64,000 nucleotides of DNA. It comes from Clostridiales bacterium 38-18 (GTDB lineage Bacteria > Bacillota > Clostridia > Peptostreptococcales > Acidaminobacteraceae). The position numbers and the translations under genes were made by a program. Position 1 is the stretch's first letter. The number at the start of each line of letters is the position of its first letter. The notes under the pieces were generated by a model. It did no database searches, was not told the DNA's origin, and saw only the letters and a program-made list of their open reading frames with translations. The stretch covers positions 186,001 to 250,000 of the forward strand of contig MKTL01000001.1 of the NCBI GenBank assembly GCA_001897605.1, in the 5' to 3' direction. Shown here piece by piece: positions 44,150 through 53,826 of the stretch.

Positions 44150-44244
44150 ATATCTTCCATGGTGCTTATGACTAAACACTGTAGGTTTTAAGCAAACTAT
44201 GGCATCTGAAGGACGTCTCGTCCGTATTTGAAAGTGAGGTTTTT

Positions 44245-44409
44245 ATGAAAATGGAAATGCAATCAAAACAAATGGAATCAAGCAATGCAATGCCAAAGGG
44301 CTCTGAGCATGTGAAAGGGAACATCGCTAAAACTGATTATCAAAAGAATCAGACGGTAGCACCATTCCAGGGCTACAATTTCTTCGGGACTAAATCCAAA
44401 TGGGATTAG
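44245..44409 (+). CDS. 54-aa Met-rich small protein under an Ile T-box
   Basis: The ORF starts MKMEMQSKQMESSNAM, with five Met in 16 residues, and ends GYNFFGTKSKWD. GTGAGGTTTTT precedes the ATG. It is hydrophilic, with no signal or membrane segment, and has only one Ile. It lies between the T-box terminator and its own terminator (44429-44461), so it is the only apparent target of the T-box. I do not recognise it; it could be a new small protein or a remnant of a lost gene. Confidence 0.6.
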   Translation: MKMEMQSKQMESSNAMPKGSEHVKGNIAKTDYQKNQTVAPFQGYNFFGTKSKWD

Positions 44410-44428
44410 CCATACCTACCTACCTTGG

Positions 44429-44461
44429 GGAAAATTCTAAGTGAATTTTCCTTCTTTTTTT
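44429..44461 (+). terminator. Terminator of the 54-aa ORF
   Basis: GGAAAATTC (44429-44437) pairs with GAATTTTCC (44443-44451) around a 5-nt loop, followed by TTCTTTTTTT. Confidence 0.88.
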
Positions 44462-44546
44462 GCAATTGAATATGAGATTCAGGTTTCTACATAACCTATT
44501 TTAGTGTATGATGTGTAAAAGACTAATCTATTTGAGGGAGACACTC

Positions 44547-45773
44547 ATGGCGCAGATACCCGTTCAAGCTAATATAGCGATTAACAATTTCGAAGCTTTA
44601 AAATGTGTTTATAAGTCATTGTCTTCAAACGAGCTTAGAGAACGCGTTAACGTGCTAATCGATCAGTTTGGTTTTAAGGCCGATAATGATGCCGTGCTTA
44701 ATGAAAGTAAATCGTTACAAGAGGCTTATGATTATCATTTATACCTAATTCAACTGAACAATGCGATCATTGAAGGTAAATCGAGTTCGAGTAATAAGCG
44801 ATTATTAAATGAGCATTGTAATACTGAGCTGATATTAAAGACAGCCATACATGGCGATTGTACAGATAAAATCGTAACCCTAAATGGTTCTAGTCAGTAT
44901 TTTATTATTGGGGATATTCACTCGGATATTGAGTCATTAATCAACATACTTGAAACCACACACTTCTATGACAACTGCTTCGAGCACCACTGGATCTTCA
45001 TGGGTGATTATGTGGATAGAGGAACAGCACATCTGAAAACCACAGAGCTTTTATTGGTAATTGCCAATCTATTTAGTGATCATGTGACCCTGCTAAGAGG
45101 TAACCATGACGGTGGTAAATTGGATCATGAGGGGCAATTAAAGCTACCGTATCGAATCCCTGATCAAGATAATCCATTGGATTATTTCCCACCTTATCTG
45201 CTTGAACTTGAAAAAAAGATGCTTCAAAGCGAACCCAAATTACTCTGCAGCTATCTGGATTGGTTTGATAAACTCCCATACTTAGGGCTCATTAAAACCA
45301 ATATAGGTAATTTCCTATGTGTTCATGGCGGGCTTCCGAAACCCTATTTTGGACAGATCGATGTCGTTGAATTCCTCGAAAAAATAAATGTAGGGGATGC
45401 TTATGACTATCTACATTCTTTTAGTGATCTGACCCAATATAAGACACTTGATAATGGCGGTGCCGCTATTGTAGAACAACTCATATGGAGTGATCCGCAA
45501 AGAGGAGATGAAGAAATTAAATTTCTTAACAAACGCTTCAAATTTAGAGCGTCATCAACCGACGCATTTCTAAGAAAGTTTAAATTAAAGGGTATTTTTA
45601 GAGGACATGAGGTCTTTAATAAAGGCGTAGAAAAATTCCATGAAGATCAGGTCGTTTCAGTTTTTTCAAGTGGCAGTACAGAAACAACTGCATACGGACA
45701 GGTGCAGCCTGCATTGATTCGCCTTGCTACGACTGGTGAAATTGAAACCATTAAGATAAAAATGTATAAATAA
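44547..45773 (+). CDS. PPP-family metallophosphatase (serine/threonine phosphatase-like)
   Basis: This 408-aa protein has the PPP phosphatase motifs GDIHSDIE, GDYVDRGTA, LLRGNHDGG, and later VHGGLPKPY and FRGHEVFNKG, which bind two metals. An N-terminal helical stretch of about 115 residues precedes the catalytic part. It may remove phosphate from proteins or from a diadenosine-type substrate. The ATG at 44547 follows GAGGGAGACACTC; 13 extra codons are possible upstream. It is monocistronic. Confidence 0.88.
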   Translation: MAQIPVQANIAINNFEALKCVYKSLSSNELRERVNVLIDQFGFKADNDAVLNESKSLQEAYDYHLYLIQLNNAIIEGKSSSSNKRLLNEHCNTELILKTAIHGDCTDKIVTLNGSSQYFIIGDIHSDIESLINILETTHFYDNCFEHHWIFMGDYVDRGTAHLKTTELLLVIANLFSDHVTLLRGNHDGGKLDHEGQLKLPYRIPDQDNPLDYFPPYLLELEKKMLQSEPKLLCSYLDWFDKLPYLGLIKTNIGNFLCVHGGLPKPYFGQIDVVEFLEKINVGDAYDYLHSFSDLTQYKTLDNGGAAIVEQLIWSDPQRGDEEIKFLNKRFKFRASSTDAFLRKFKLKGIFRGHEVFNKGVEKFHEDQVVSVFSSGSTETTAYGQVQPALIRLATTGEIETIKIKMYK

Positions 45774-45812
45774 ATTAATATGGTTGTTTAAAAAAAAATA
45801 TTAAAAAGAGTG

Positions 45813-45841
45813 TTGACAGGTCCATACCACCTATGTATAAT
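45813..45841 (+). promoter_or_regulatory. Promoter of the Arg T-box leader
   Basis: TTGACA (45813-45818) and TATAAT (45836-45841) are both perfect and separated by 17 bp. Transcription would start near 45848. Confidence 0.9.
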
Positions 45842-45847
45842 TAACCA

Positions 45848-46177
45848 CAAGTTCATATAAAAATGCGTTCGAAAAAAAGAAAATATAACCGAGCTGGTTC
45901 AGCGATATGGGGATGGTGTGAGCCCATACAAAAGCGAAGTTATTGAGAACTTTTTTAAGCAACTTGCAAGAAAAGGGTTAAAAGTAAGGCAAGTCGGAAG
46001 TCCACCGTTAAAGGGAATAAGTATCGGCAAGTGTTGCCCGTACTGAATCAGAGAGAGCTTAAGCTAATTTGGGTGGCACCGCGGAGTAATTCGTCCCAAG
46101 AAAACGATGGATATTTCAGGTGTGACATATAAACGCTGACTAAGCACATTTAATAATCCTCTGAGGGTTATTTTTTT
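45848..46177 (+). promoter_or_regulatory. T-box leader, specifier AGA (Arg), for the argGH-transporter operon
   Basis: The core TTGGGTGGCACCGCGG (46069-46084) and CGTCCCAA make the antiterminator. In the specifier loop AGA (45946-45948), an Arg codon, comes before A-CTTTTTTAAG, in the same register as the other two T-boxes. Stem I contains GGTGTGAGCC. A terminator AATAATCCT with AGGGTTATT (46152-46172) and a T-run end the leader. Uncharged tRNA-Arg should switch on argG and the genes behind it. Confidence 0.85.
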
Positions 46178-46229
46178 ATGCTCATAATGTATAAATATCC
46201 AAATAAATGTATATATATTGGAGGTAGGT

Positions 46230-47528
46230 ATGAAAAAGAAAGTGGTTTTGGCCTATTCAGGCGGACTGGATACATCGGTTATTTTGAAATGGCTTCAAAT
46301 GGAACACGATTTTGACGTTATCGCTGCTTGTATAGATGTTGGTCAAAAGGATGATTTTGAAGCAGTTGCAAAGAAAGCACTTCAAACAGGTGCATCAAAG
46401 GTTTATATTGCAGATGTTAAAGAGGCTTTTGTTAAAGAGTTCTTATTTGAGGGTTTAATGGCGGGTGCCGTATATGAGGAAGATTATTTACTAGGTACTG
46501 CATTTGCTCGACCATTGATTGCAAAAGCACTTGTGGAAATAGCACTTAAAGAGGACGCAGTCGCTATCGCACATGGTGCAACTGGTAAAGGCAATGATCA
46601 AGTTCGATTTGAAGCTGGTATTAAAGGGTTAGCACCTCATCTGGATATTATCGCACCATGGCGTACCTGGTCACTCAAATCGCGTGAGGATTGTATCGAT
46701 TACGCAGCCAAGTATCATATTCCTCTTAGTGTTACTAAAAAAGACATTTACTCAAGAGATGAGAATTTATGGCATATCAGTCATGAGGGCGGAGAATTAG
46801 AAAGCCCTTGGAATGAGCATACAAAAGCCATTTACAAATGGTGTACCTCACCAGATGAAGCACCAGATCAATCTGAAACGATTACGATTGGATTTAATCA
46901 AGGTGTTCCTTACAGCATTAATGGAGAAGCTTACGATCCCGTTTCCTTGATCGAAACATTAAATCAGATGGCTGGTAAACACGGTGTTGGCATTATCGAT
47001 ATCGTTGAAAATCGATTGGTTGGAATGAAGTCGAGAGGTGTCTATGAGACACCAGCGGGTACTGTGCTTTATGAAGCGCATAAAGCACTTGAAAAATTAG
47101 TATTAGATCGACAAACGATGTCTTTTAAAAAGCAAATTGCTTTGAAATATAGCGAACTCACCTACGACGGACAATGGTTCACACCATTGATGGATGCACT
47201 CCAAGCATTTGTTGCAACGACGCAGAAAAACGTCACTGGAAATGTAAAGCTAAAGCTTTTCAAAGGCAGCTGTCAAGCAGTTGCATCAGAGTCGCCTTAT
47301 TCACTTTATCGTGAAGACTACGTGACATTTTCAGAAGATGAGGTTTATAACCAGTACGATGCACACGGCTTTATCAACCTATTTACACTTCCGATTAAGC
47401 TGAAGGCATTGATGGAAGAAGATTTGGCTAGTAAGAATCAAAGCGAAATCGGTAATAAAAAAGATAAAGAATTATCCGTTTCTACACTTAACCTTCAAGT
47501 ATATGGTGGGGAGGAGATCGCAGTATGA
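46230..47528 (+). CDS. argG: Argininosuccinate synthase
   Basis: This 432-aa enzyme joins citrulline and aspartate with ATP in arginine synthesis. The PP-loop-type signature [10 protein letters not shown] is at residues 8-17, and [14 protein letters not shown] and [10 protein letters not shown] are further family segments. The family end (PIKLKALM) is followed by a hydrophilic tail of about 35 residues not usual in ArgG. GGAGGTAGGT sets the ATG at 46230; a longer frame starts with TTG inside the ribosome site. It overlaps argH by 4 nt. Confidence 0.96.
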   Translation: MKKKVVLAYSGGLDTSVILKWLQMEHDFDVIAACIDVGQKDDFEAVAKKALQTGASKVYIADVKEAFVKEFLFEGLMAGAVYEEDYLLGTAFARPLIAKALVEIALKEDAVAIAHGATGKGNDQVRFEAGIKGLAPHLDIIAPWRTWSLKSREDCIDYAAKYHIPLSVTKKDIYSRDENLWHISHEGGELESPWNEHTKAIYKWCTSPDEAPDQSETITIGFNQGVPYSINGEAYDPVSLIETLNQMAGKHGVGIIDIVENRLVGMKSRGVYETPAGTVLYEAHKALEKLVLDRQTMSFKKQIALKYSELTYDGQWFTPLMDALQAFVATTQKNVTGNVKLKLFKGSCQAVASESPYSLYREDYVTFSEDEVYNQYDAHGFINLFTLPIKLKALMEEDLASKNQSEIGNKKDKELSVSTLNLQVYGGEEIAV

Positions 47529-48919
47529 AGGCATGGTCAGGACGATTTAGTGAAGATACAGATGAACTGATGGTTCAATTCAATGCTTCGCTACCATTTG
47601 ACTACCAGCTTTTGAAAGAAGATATAACCGGATCAAAGGGACATGCAAAGATGCTTGAGAAAATTGGCATTCTATCGTCTGAGGAGCTTACTCTAATTGA
47701 AAAGGGTTTAGAAGAGGTTGAAAAAGATTTGATCGAAGAGATGAAGGTAAGCTCAGATTGGTGTGACCTTGAGAAAGAAGACATTCACATGTTAGTTGAA
47801 TCGAGGTTGACATCACTTATCGGAGATGTTGGTAAAAAGCTCCATACTGCTAGAAGTCGAAATGATCAAGTCGCGGTAGATTTAAAGCTATATTTGATCG
47901 ATGCCTCACATGAAGTCATTGACCTGTTAGTCGCTTTAAATGCACTTTTGATTGAGCTTTCTGAAATGCATAAAGACGTAATTTTACCCGGCTATACGCA
48001 TCTTCAAAGGGCGCAGCCAATTCGTTTAAGCTTCTATCTTATGGCTTACTTTCAAATGTTTAAAAGAGACATCGAGCGACTAGAGGATGGACTTAAAAGA
48101 ATTAAGATTTCACCACTGGGCTCAGGTGCACTCGCAGGTGTTAGCTATGAAAGTGATCGTTTTTTCACAGCAAAGCTACTTGGTTTTGATGAAGTGAGTG
48201 ATAACGCGCTTGATGCGGTATCGGATCGCGATCACGTAATTGAATTTAATGCTACATCGGCGATCCTCATGATGCATTTAAGTCGAATGGCAGAGGAAAT
48301 GATTATTTGGAGCACCAGTGAATTTGGGTTCATAAAAATCAGCGATAAATTTACAACGGGCAGTAGTATTATGCCACAGAAGAAAAATCCAGATGCAGCT
48401 GAGCTAATCAGAGGTAAAACAGGTCGTGTATATGGTAATCTCGTGTCAATATTAACCGTCATGAAAGCACTTCCATTAGCCTACAACAAGGATATGCAAG
48501 AAGATAAGGAAGGTTTGTTTGATACCGTTACGACATTAAAGATGTGTTTGAACGTCATGACAAAAATGTGGCTTGAGACCACATTTGACAAAGACAGGAT
48601 GCTCTTAGCAGTAAAAAAGGGGTTTTTAAATGCAACGGACCTAGCGGATTATTTGACTAAAAAGGGAATTCCCTTTAGAGAAAGCCATCACATCACTGGT
48701 CAAATCGTTGGCATATGTGAAAAAATGGGGGCATCAATAGAGGACTTGAGCTTGTCGCAGCTAAAAGCGCTTTGCCCACAGATAGAATCTGATATTTATG
48801 AAAAAATTAAACCGATTGAGGTTGTTGAAGCAAAGGTTTCTTATGGTTCTACGGCTATGAAGGCCATCGAACAGAGTATTGAAAATGGCAAAGCCATACT
48901 AAATAAATATAAAAAATAA
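47525..48919 (+). CDS. argH: Argininosuccinate lyase
   Basis: This 464-aa enzyme splits argininosuccinate into arginine and fumarate. The fumarase/aspartase superfamily signature [12 protein letters not shown] is present with [12 protein letters not shown] and [11 protein letters not shown]. It begins with ATGA overlapping the argG stop, so the two are coupled. An ABC transporter binding protein follows after 18 nt, in the same operon under the Arg T-box. Confidence 0.97.
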   Translation: MKAWSGRFSEDTDELMVQFNASLPFDYQLLKEDITGSKGHAKMLEKIGILSSEELTLIEKGLEEVEKDLIEEMKVSSDWCDLEKEDIHMLVESRLTSLIGDVGKKLHTARSRNDQVAVDLKLYLIDASHEVIDLLVALNALLIELSEMHKDVILPGYTHLQRAQPIRLSFYLMAYFQMFKRDIERLEDGLKRIKISPLGSGALAGVSYESDRFFTAKLLGFDEVSDNALDAVSDRDHVIEFNATSAILMMHLSRMAEEMIIWSTSEFGFIKISDKFTTGSSIMPQKKNPDAAELIRGKTGRVYGNLVSILTVMKALPLAYNKDMQEDKEGLFDTVTTLKMCLNVMTKMWLETTFDKDRMLLAVKKGFLNATDLADYLTKKGIPFRESHHITGQIVGICEKMGASIEDLSLSQLKALCPQIESDIYEKIKPIEVVEAKVSYGSTAMKAIEQSIENGKAILNKYKK

Positions 48920-48937
48920 CTTGTGGAGGAAATAAAA

Positions 48938-49831
48938 ATGAAGAAATTGGGAATGAAAAAAATGTTGAAGTCGATTATGGCACTATCACTTATGCTAGTG
49001 ATGATACTTTCAGTAGCGGGTTGCGCTAGCACTGATGCAACGAAAGCTACAGATACAACTGCTGCTGAAACAACAGCAGCTGCAGCTTCTGAAACAACTG
49101 CTGCGGTAGCAAAAACAAAATTAGATGAAATTAAAGAAAAAGGCGTTTTAGTACTTGGTACATCAGCAGATTACCCACCTTTTGAGTTTCACTTAGAGGT
49201 AGATGGAAAAGATACAATTGTTGGATTTGATATCGACATCGCTAAGAAAATCGCGTCTGACATTGGTGTAGAACTTGAAATTATCGATATGAAATTTGAT
49301 GGTCTTCTACCAGCTCTTACAGCAGGTAAAATTGACTTAATCATCGCAGGTATGACGCCAACAGATGAAAGAAAGCAATCTGTAGACTTCTCAATCGTAT
49401 ATTATGATTCTCGCCAAACGATGCTCGTTAAAACAGATAATGTGAATACTTTAAACACAGTTGAAGCATTTGCGGGTAAAACATTAGGCGTACAAAAAGC
49501 AACCATCCAAGAAGAATTAGCAAAAACAATCTTTACTTCATCAGAAGCAAAATCAATCGATAAGATTCCAAACTTAATTATGGAACTAAAAACAGACAAA
49601 GTGGATGGTTTAATCTTAGCAGAACCAGTTGCAAAGCAATACGCAGCAGCAAATCCAGATCTATCCGTTAATGGCGTGGATTTAGGAAGTGAAGGCGGTT
49701 CGGCCATTGCTATCGAAAAAGGCTCACAAGATTACCTAGATGCAATCAACGCAAGCATTCAAGGTTTACTCGACTCAGGTGAAATGGACAAAATTATCTC
49801 GGATGCAATGTTATTAAGTGAAGGTGAATAA
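48938..49831 (+). CDS. Amino-acid ABC transporter binding lipoprotein (arginine inferred)
   Basis: This 297-aa family 3 binding protein is a lipoprotein with lipobox LSVAGC, followed by a Thr/Ala-rich linker and the binding domain (LVLGTSADYPPFEFH, then FDIDIAKKIASDIG, and later IIAGMTPTDERK). GGAGG sets the ATG at 48938. It is 18 nt after argH and therefore within the Arg T-box operon, which is the main reason to infer arginine as its ligand. The binding motif alone would only say polar amino acid. Confidence 0.9.
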   Translation: MKKLGMKKMLKSIMALSLMLVMILSVAGCASTDATKATDTTAAETTAAAASETTAAVAKTKLDEIKEKGVLVLGTSADYPPFEFHLEVDGKDTIVGFDIDIAKKIASDIGVELEIIDMKFDGLLPALTAGKIDLIIAGMTPTDERKQSVDFSIVYYDSRQTMLVKTDNVNTLNTVEAFAGKTLGVQKATIQEELAKTIFTSSEAKSIDKIPNLIMELKTDKVDGLILAEPVAKQYAAANPDLSVNGVDLGSEGGSAIAIEKGSQDYLDAINASIQGLLDSGEMDKIISDAMLLSEGE

Positions 49832-50469
49832 TGAATTTTAGCTTTTTACCGAAATATTATAAATTCTTTCTTTCGGGAACTGGCTACACTTTATTACTAT
49901 CAGCGCTAACCGTCGTATTTGGTCTCTTCGGCGGCTTAGCGCTTGCTTTGATGAAGACGTCAAAGAATAAAGTGCTCAAGTCAATTGCCGTAAGTTATAT
50001 TGAATTTATTAGAGGGACCCCTCTACTGATCCAACTGTATATCGTCTACTATGGTATATCCGATCTTCCCATGCTCACAGCTGGTGTCATTGCGATGAGT
50101 ATCAACAGTGCAGCTTATATCGCAGAAATTATAAGAGCGGGAATTGGCGCAGTAGACAAAGGGCAAATGGAAGCGGCAAGATCGCTAGGACTTCCAGTTT
50201 TTTTAACCTATAAAGAGATTATTATACCGCAAGCGATGAAGAATATTTTACCAGCCCTTGGCAATGAATTTATCGTCCTTATAAAAGAATCCGCTATCGT
50301 TTCAGTAATCGGAATTCACGATTTAATGTACAATACAGATACGGTTCGAGGCAACACCTTTATAGCGTTTGAACCCCTTGTAGTGGCTGCATTTATCTAT
50401 TTTGTTTTAACTTTCGGCCTTTCGAAGTTTATGCAAAAATTTGAAAGGAGGATGAGTGTCGGTGATTGA
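49831..50469 (+). CDS. Amino-acid ABC transporter permease (arginine inferred)
   Basis: This 212-aa permease has five membrane helices and the family segments [18 protein letters not shown] and the EAA loop [19 protein letters not shown]. It is coupled to the binding-protein gene by an overlapping stop and start, and its end overlaps the ATPase gene. It is one of the polar amino-acid type (HisM/GlnP). The substrate is inferred from the operon. Confidence 0.93.
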   Translation: MNFSFLPKYYKFFLSGTGYTLLLSALTVVFGLFGGLALALMKTSKNKVLKSIAVSYIEFIRGTPLLIQLYIVYYGISDLPMLTAGVIAMSINSAAYIAEIIRAGIGAVDKGQMEAARSLGLPVFLTYKEIIIPQAMKNILPALGNEFIVLIKESAIVSVIGIHDLMYNTDTVRGNTFIAFEPLVVAAFIYFVLTFGLSKFMQKFERRMSVGD

Positions 50470-51184
50470 GATTAAAAACTTACACAAATCATTTGGAGAT
50501 TTAGAAGTATTAAAGAACATCAATCAGACCATTGTTCAAGGTGAAGTTGTCGTAATTATTGGTCCTAGTGGGTCAGGGAAGAGTACACTTTTAAGATGCT
50601 TAAATTTATTGGAACACCCAACCTCGGGAGATGTGATCTTTGAGGGATATCCACTAACAGATCCTAAAATAAACATCGATTTGCATCGAAGAAGAATCGG
50701 AATGGTGTTTCAACAATTTAACCTATTTCCTCATAAATCCGTTTTAGAGAACATCACCCTCGGCCCAATTAAGTTGTTGGGATTAGATAAAGCAAAAGCG
50801 ATAGAGGAAGCAGAAGCTTTATTAATCAGTGTTGGCTTACTCGACAAGCGAGATGCTTACCCAAATCAATTATCTGGTGGACAAAAGCAAAGAATTGCTA
50901 TTGCAAGAGCGCTTGCGATGAAGCCAGACGTTATGTTATTTGATGAGCCAACGTCAGCGCTTGATCCTGAGATGGTTGGCGAAGTGCTTGAGATTATGAA
51001 AAAGCTTGCAAAAAATGGCATGACCATGGTGATCGTAACCCATGAGATGGGGTTCGCAAAAGAAGTTGCCGATCGTGTGATTTTTATGGATGAGGGACAG
51101 ATTGTAGAAATCAATTCGCCCAACCGTTTGTTTAACGAACCAGCTGAAGATCGTACAAAATCATTTTTATCTAAAGTTTTATAA
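50456..51184 (+). CDS. Amino-acid ABC transporter ATP-binding protein (arginine inferred)
   Basis: The 242-aa ATPase has [29 protein letters not shown] and the switch histidine VTHEM. The start is GTG 50456, 4 nt after AGGAGG, or GTG 50462, 10 nt after it; both overlap the permease end. It completes the transporter of the Arg T-box operon. No clear terminator follows within 80 bp. Confidence 0.94.
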   Translation: MSVIEIKNLHKSFGDLEVLKNINQTIVQGEVVVIIGPSGSGKSTLLRCLNLLEHPTSGDVIFEGYPLTDPKINIDLHRRRIGMVFQQFNLFPHKSVLENITLGPIKLLGLDKAKAIEEAEALLISVGLLDKRDAYPNQLSGGQKQRIAIARALAMKPDVMLFDEPTSALDPEMVGEVLEIMKKLAKNGMTMVIVTHEMGFAKEVADRVIFMDEGQIVEINSPNRLFNEPAEDRTKSFLSKVL

Positions 51185-51269
51185 GGACTTTGCCTCATAA
51201 TTGCCACTAAATTTCGTTGATTTTATGGGTATTTAATGACGAAAGATATCTCAGAGAAAGGAGGCAATT

Positions 51270-51992
51270 ATGAGAATAGACTCAACTTATACCAGTGGAT
51301 ATTCAAGCTTATACAATATCCTAAACAAAACACAGAATGTATCAACCAGTGACTCAGGGACTACAACCATTAACTATTCAGCTGTAGGTGCACTTTCCAA
51401 TGAATCCGTAGGTTCAATCAGCAGCAGCATGAACAGTGAAGCAATGGCGATGAGAATGAAGCTAAGAACAAGCTCTGAGGATGAAACGAGCAAAGCAAAC
51501 CATGAGCAAATGAAAGCGCTATTGGATCAACTTGCTGAAACTGATTTGGAAAGCTTAGATGAAACCGACAAAAGAGCACTACTTGACGAGCTTGACTCAG
51601 CTTTTGCTGCAGTTACAGGTCAAACGAGTACCGTTGACAACTCATCCTTAACCTTAGAGGAGGTCGATCAAAAGCTTTCTGATATTCAAGCTAAAGCGAT
51701 TGAGGGACCTAAACGCCCAGGCGGACCTGGCGGTCCTGGTGGTCCAGGCGGCCCGGGAGGTCCAGGTGGCCCGGGAGGTCCAAACGGAGCTTCGTCAACT
51801 GAAGAGGATGATGAGGTTAGTAGCTTAGAGGCGATGCTAGAGGCACTTTATGGATCTGAAGAGGATGAAGACTCAAATACTTCTGAGACAGATGCAGTAA
51901 CTGAAGCAACACGTTTTAAAGCCGCTATAGAGCAGTACATGAAAACTCAAAACTGGACCGAGGATGATTTAAAATCAATTCTTGAGATTTAA
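51270..51992 (+). CDS. Hydrophilic protein with collagen-like GGP repeats, unknown function
   Basis: This 240-aa protein has a Ser/Thr-rich N-terminus, an acidic helical part (about 55-145, HEQMKALLDQLAETDLESLDE), seven perfect GGP triplets (residues 151-171), then an acidic stretch and a C-terminal helix ending WTEDDLKSILEI. There is no signal peptide or membrane helix. I do not recognise the family. AAAGGAGG precedes the ATG. The operon above ends 85 bp before; a strong terminator follows. Confidence 0.8.
   Translation: MRIDSTYTSGYSSLYNILNKTQNVSTSDSGTTTINYSAVGALSNESVGSISSSMNSEAMAMRMKLRTSSEDETSKANHEQMKALLDQLAETDLESLDETDKRALLDELDSAFAAVTGQTSTVDNSSLTLEEVDQKLSDIQAKAIEGPKRPGGPGGPGGPGGPGGPGGPGGPNGASSTEEDDEVSSLEAMLEALYGSEEDEDSNTSETDAVTEATRFKAAIEQYMKTQNWTEDDLKSILEI
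51720..51782 (+). repeat. Seven GGP codon triplets
   Basis: Seven in-frame 9-bp units encode Gly-Gly-Pro. The codons vary (GGC, GGT, GGA; CCT, CCA, CCG), so the repeat is kept at the protein level and is not a recent DNA slippage product. Confidence 0.85.
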
Positions 51993-52024
51993 CCCCCAAA
52001 AAAAGAATCCTTAAACTGTTTTAG

Positions 52025-52057
52025 TACCGTTAATCGAACGCGATTAACGGTATTTTT
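52025..52057 (+). terminator. Terminator of the GGP-repeat gene
   Basis: TACCGTTAATC (52025-52035) pairs perfectly with GATTAACGGTA (52042-52052), 11 bp with a 6-nt loop, followed by five T. Confidence 0.93.
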
Positions 52058-52061
52058 CAAT

Positions 52062-52101
52062 GCCAAAAAATAAAAAAAAAGCATGTCTACGACACATGCT
52101 T
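52062..52101 (-). terminator. Terminator of the winged-helix gene
   Basis: On the minus strand AAGCATGT and ACATGCTT (52101-52079) form an 8-bp stem, followed by a long T-run. Confidence 0.88.
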
Positions 52102-52136
52102 ACTAAGAGGGGGGATTTTGAAAAAGGATGTTTGCT

Positions 52137-52472
52137 TTATCGTATAATAAAGCCATAGCCTCGAATGGTTTCGATGCTAATATTGACTTTATGATCACGT
52201 AATTTTTTGCGGAGTCTTTTCACCGTATCATCAGTTGCTCGCGTTTCAATTGGACAAGGTAATTGCCAAATTACTTTTAATAGTTCATCGCGACTGACTG
52301 CCATGTTTCTTCTTGCCATTAGATAGGCAAGTGTTTTATATTCAAGTCGTGTTAATCTGATATTTTTGCCATTCACTTCTGCGCACTGTGCAGCCGTATT
52401 GATATACATTTCATATTTTCGATCGTTTTTCAAGGTACTCATTGGACGATGTTCATAAATTTCTTGTTTCAT
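52137..52472 (-). CDS. Stand-alone OmpR-type winged-helix DNA-binding protein
   Basis: This 111-aa protein consists only of a transcriptional regulatory C-terminal (winged-helix) domain: KNIRLTRLEYKTLAYLMAR, SRDELLKVIW, DDTVKRLRKKL and the closing IRGYGFII. No receiver domain exists. The ATG at 52472 follows GAGGTGTTAAGT. It diverges from the MFS transporter gene 153 bp away, which it may control. A short divergent region could hold the operator. Confidence 0.85.
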   Translation of the reverse strand: MKQEIYEHRPMSTLKNDRKYEMYINTAAQCAEVNGKNIRLTRLEYKTLAYLMARRNMAVSRDELLKVIWQLPCPIETRATDDTVKRLRKKLRDHKVNISIETIRGYGFIIR

Positions 52473-52625
52473 ACTTAACACCTCATATCGTATAAAATCT
52501 TATCTTAGGCAAAGTATATCATCGTAACCTTAAATGAAACTTAATTTTGACTAGCAAAAGAGAGAGAATAGGCGTACAATTATATAGTGTACCGAAATAA
52601 TTAGCATTTTTAGAGGAAGGACAAC

Positions 52626-53822
52626 ATGGAACGTTGGAAAATCAATCTTTACATCCTTTGGATTTCACAAGTCATCTCATTGACTAGCTTTGGATTTGGA
52701 CTCCCTTTTATACCGTTCTTTATTCAAGAACTAGGTGTTACCGATCCAGATCAGCTTAATCTATTTACCGGAATCCTTAGTGCCGCACCAGCGATTACAA
52801 TGGCAGTTATGTCTCCAATTTGGGGGATTTTATCAGATCGATTTGGTCAAAAAATGATGATACAAAGAGCCATGTTTGCGGCTGTTTTTATTATTGGATT
52901 AATGGGACTGTCGACAAACGTATGGCATCTTGTTATCTTAAGATTTATGCAAGGCTTGTTTACAGGAACGATTACTGCATCTTCTGCTTTTGTTGCAGTC
53001 AATACTCCCAATGATAGACTTTCTTATGCTTTAGGATTTTTATCTTCATCAACCTTTGTAGGCTATTCACTTGGACCACTATTTGGTGGGCTCGTGGCAG
53101 AACATTTTGGATATAGAGTTAGCTTTTTTGTTGGAAGTGTGTTGATGCTCATTGGATTTATGGTCGTAACCATATTCTTAAAAGGTGAGAAGAAAGTTGA
53201 ATCTAGGAAAACCTCAGTAATTCAAGGTTCTTCAAAATATAAAGAGTTATTTGCTGTAGGAATTTTGATGTTGCTTTTAATGATATTTTTCCAACGTGTT
53301 ATTAGAACCTTGTTTTCGCCATTCTTACCTCTTTATATACAGGAGCTATTAAACACCAGTCAAGGTGCTGCCTCGTTAACAGGAACCTTAAATGGGGTTA
53401 TCGGTGCGGTAACAGCAGTATCCGCAATCGCTATTAGTAAGCTCAGTGAAAAATACAATAAAATATGGATGATTAGATCGTTATTGATCATTGCTTTCTT
53501 CGATGTACTGATTTTGAATTTTTCAAAAGGTATGTGGCCGTTTATGATTTTATATACGCTATTGTTTTTTATAGTTGGTGGTATAGAACCATTATTAACC
53601 TCACAAACTGCTGAAATGACGAGTCCAGACAAAAGAGGCACACTATTCGGTATTCAGGGCTTGGTTGGCTCTATAGGTTGGATGGTCTCACCAGCTGTGG
53701 GCACTTATTTTTCTATACAATTTGGTATCAAATCCATCTTTTGGATTCTACTTTTGTTTATTGGACTAAACACGGTAACCTCTTTTGTTGTAAAAAATTA
53801 TGAAAATAGGAAAGAGATATAA
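52626..53822 (+). CDS. MFS transporter, probable multidrug exporter
   Basis: This 398-aa protein has 12 predicted helices. The loop 2-3 motif GILSDRFGQKMMIQR and the helix-5 region SLGPLFGGLVAEHFGYR (motif C-like) are typical of the drug:H+ antiporter DHA1 group. Substrates are not known. AGAGGAAGGACA precedes the ATG. It diverges from the orphan winged-helix regulator, a common pattern for regulated exporters. Confidence 0.9.
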   Translation: MERWKINLYILWISQVISLTSFGFGLPFIPFFIQELGVTDPDQLNLFTGILSAAPAITMAVMSPIWGILSDRFGQKMMIQRAMFAAVFIIGLMGLSTNVWHLVILRFMQGLFTGTITASSAFVAVNTPNDRLSYALGFLSSSTFVGYSLGPLFGGLVAEHFGYRVSFFVGSVLMLIGFMVVTIFLKGEKKVESRKTSVIQGSSKYKELFAVGILMLLLMIFFQRVIRTLFSPFLPLYIQELLNTSQGAASLTGTLNGVIGAVTAVSAIAISKLSEKYNKIWMIRSLLIIAFFDVLILNFSKGMWPFMILYTLLFFIVGGIEPLLTSQTAEMTSPDKRGTLFGIQGLVGSIGWMVSPAVGTYFSIQFGIKSIFWILLLFIGLNTVTSFVVKNYENRKEI

Positions 53823-53826
53823 AGAG

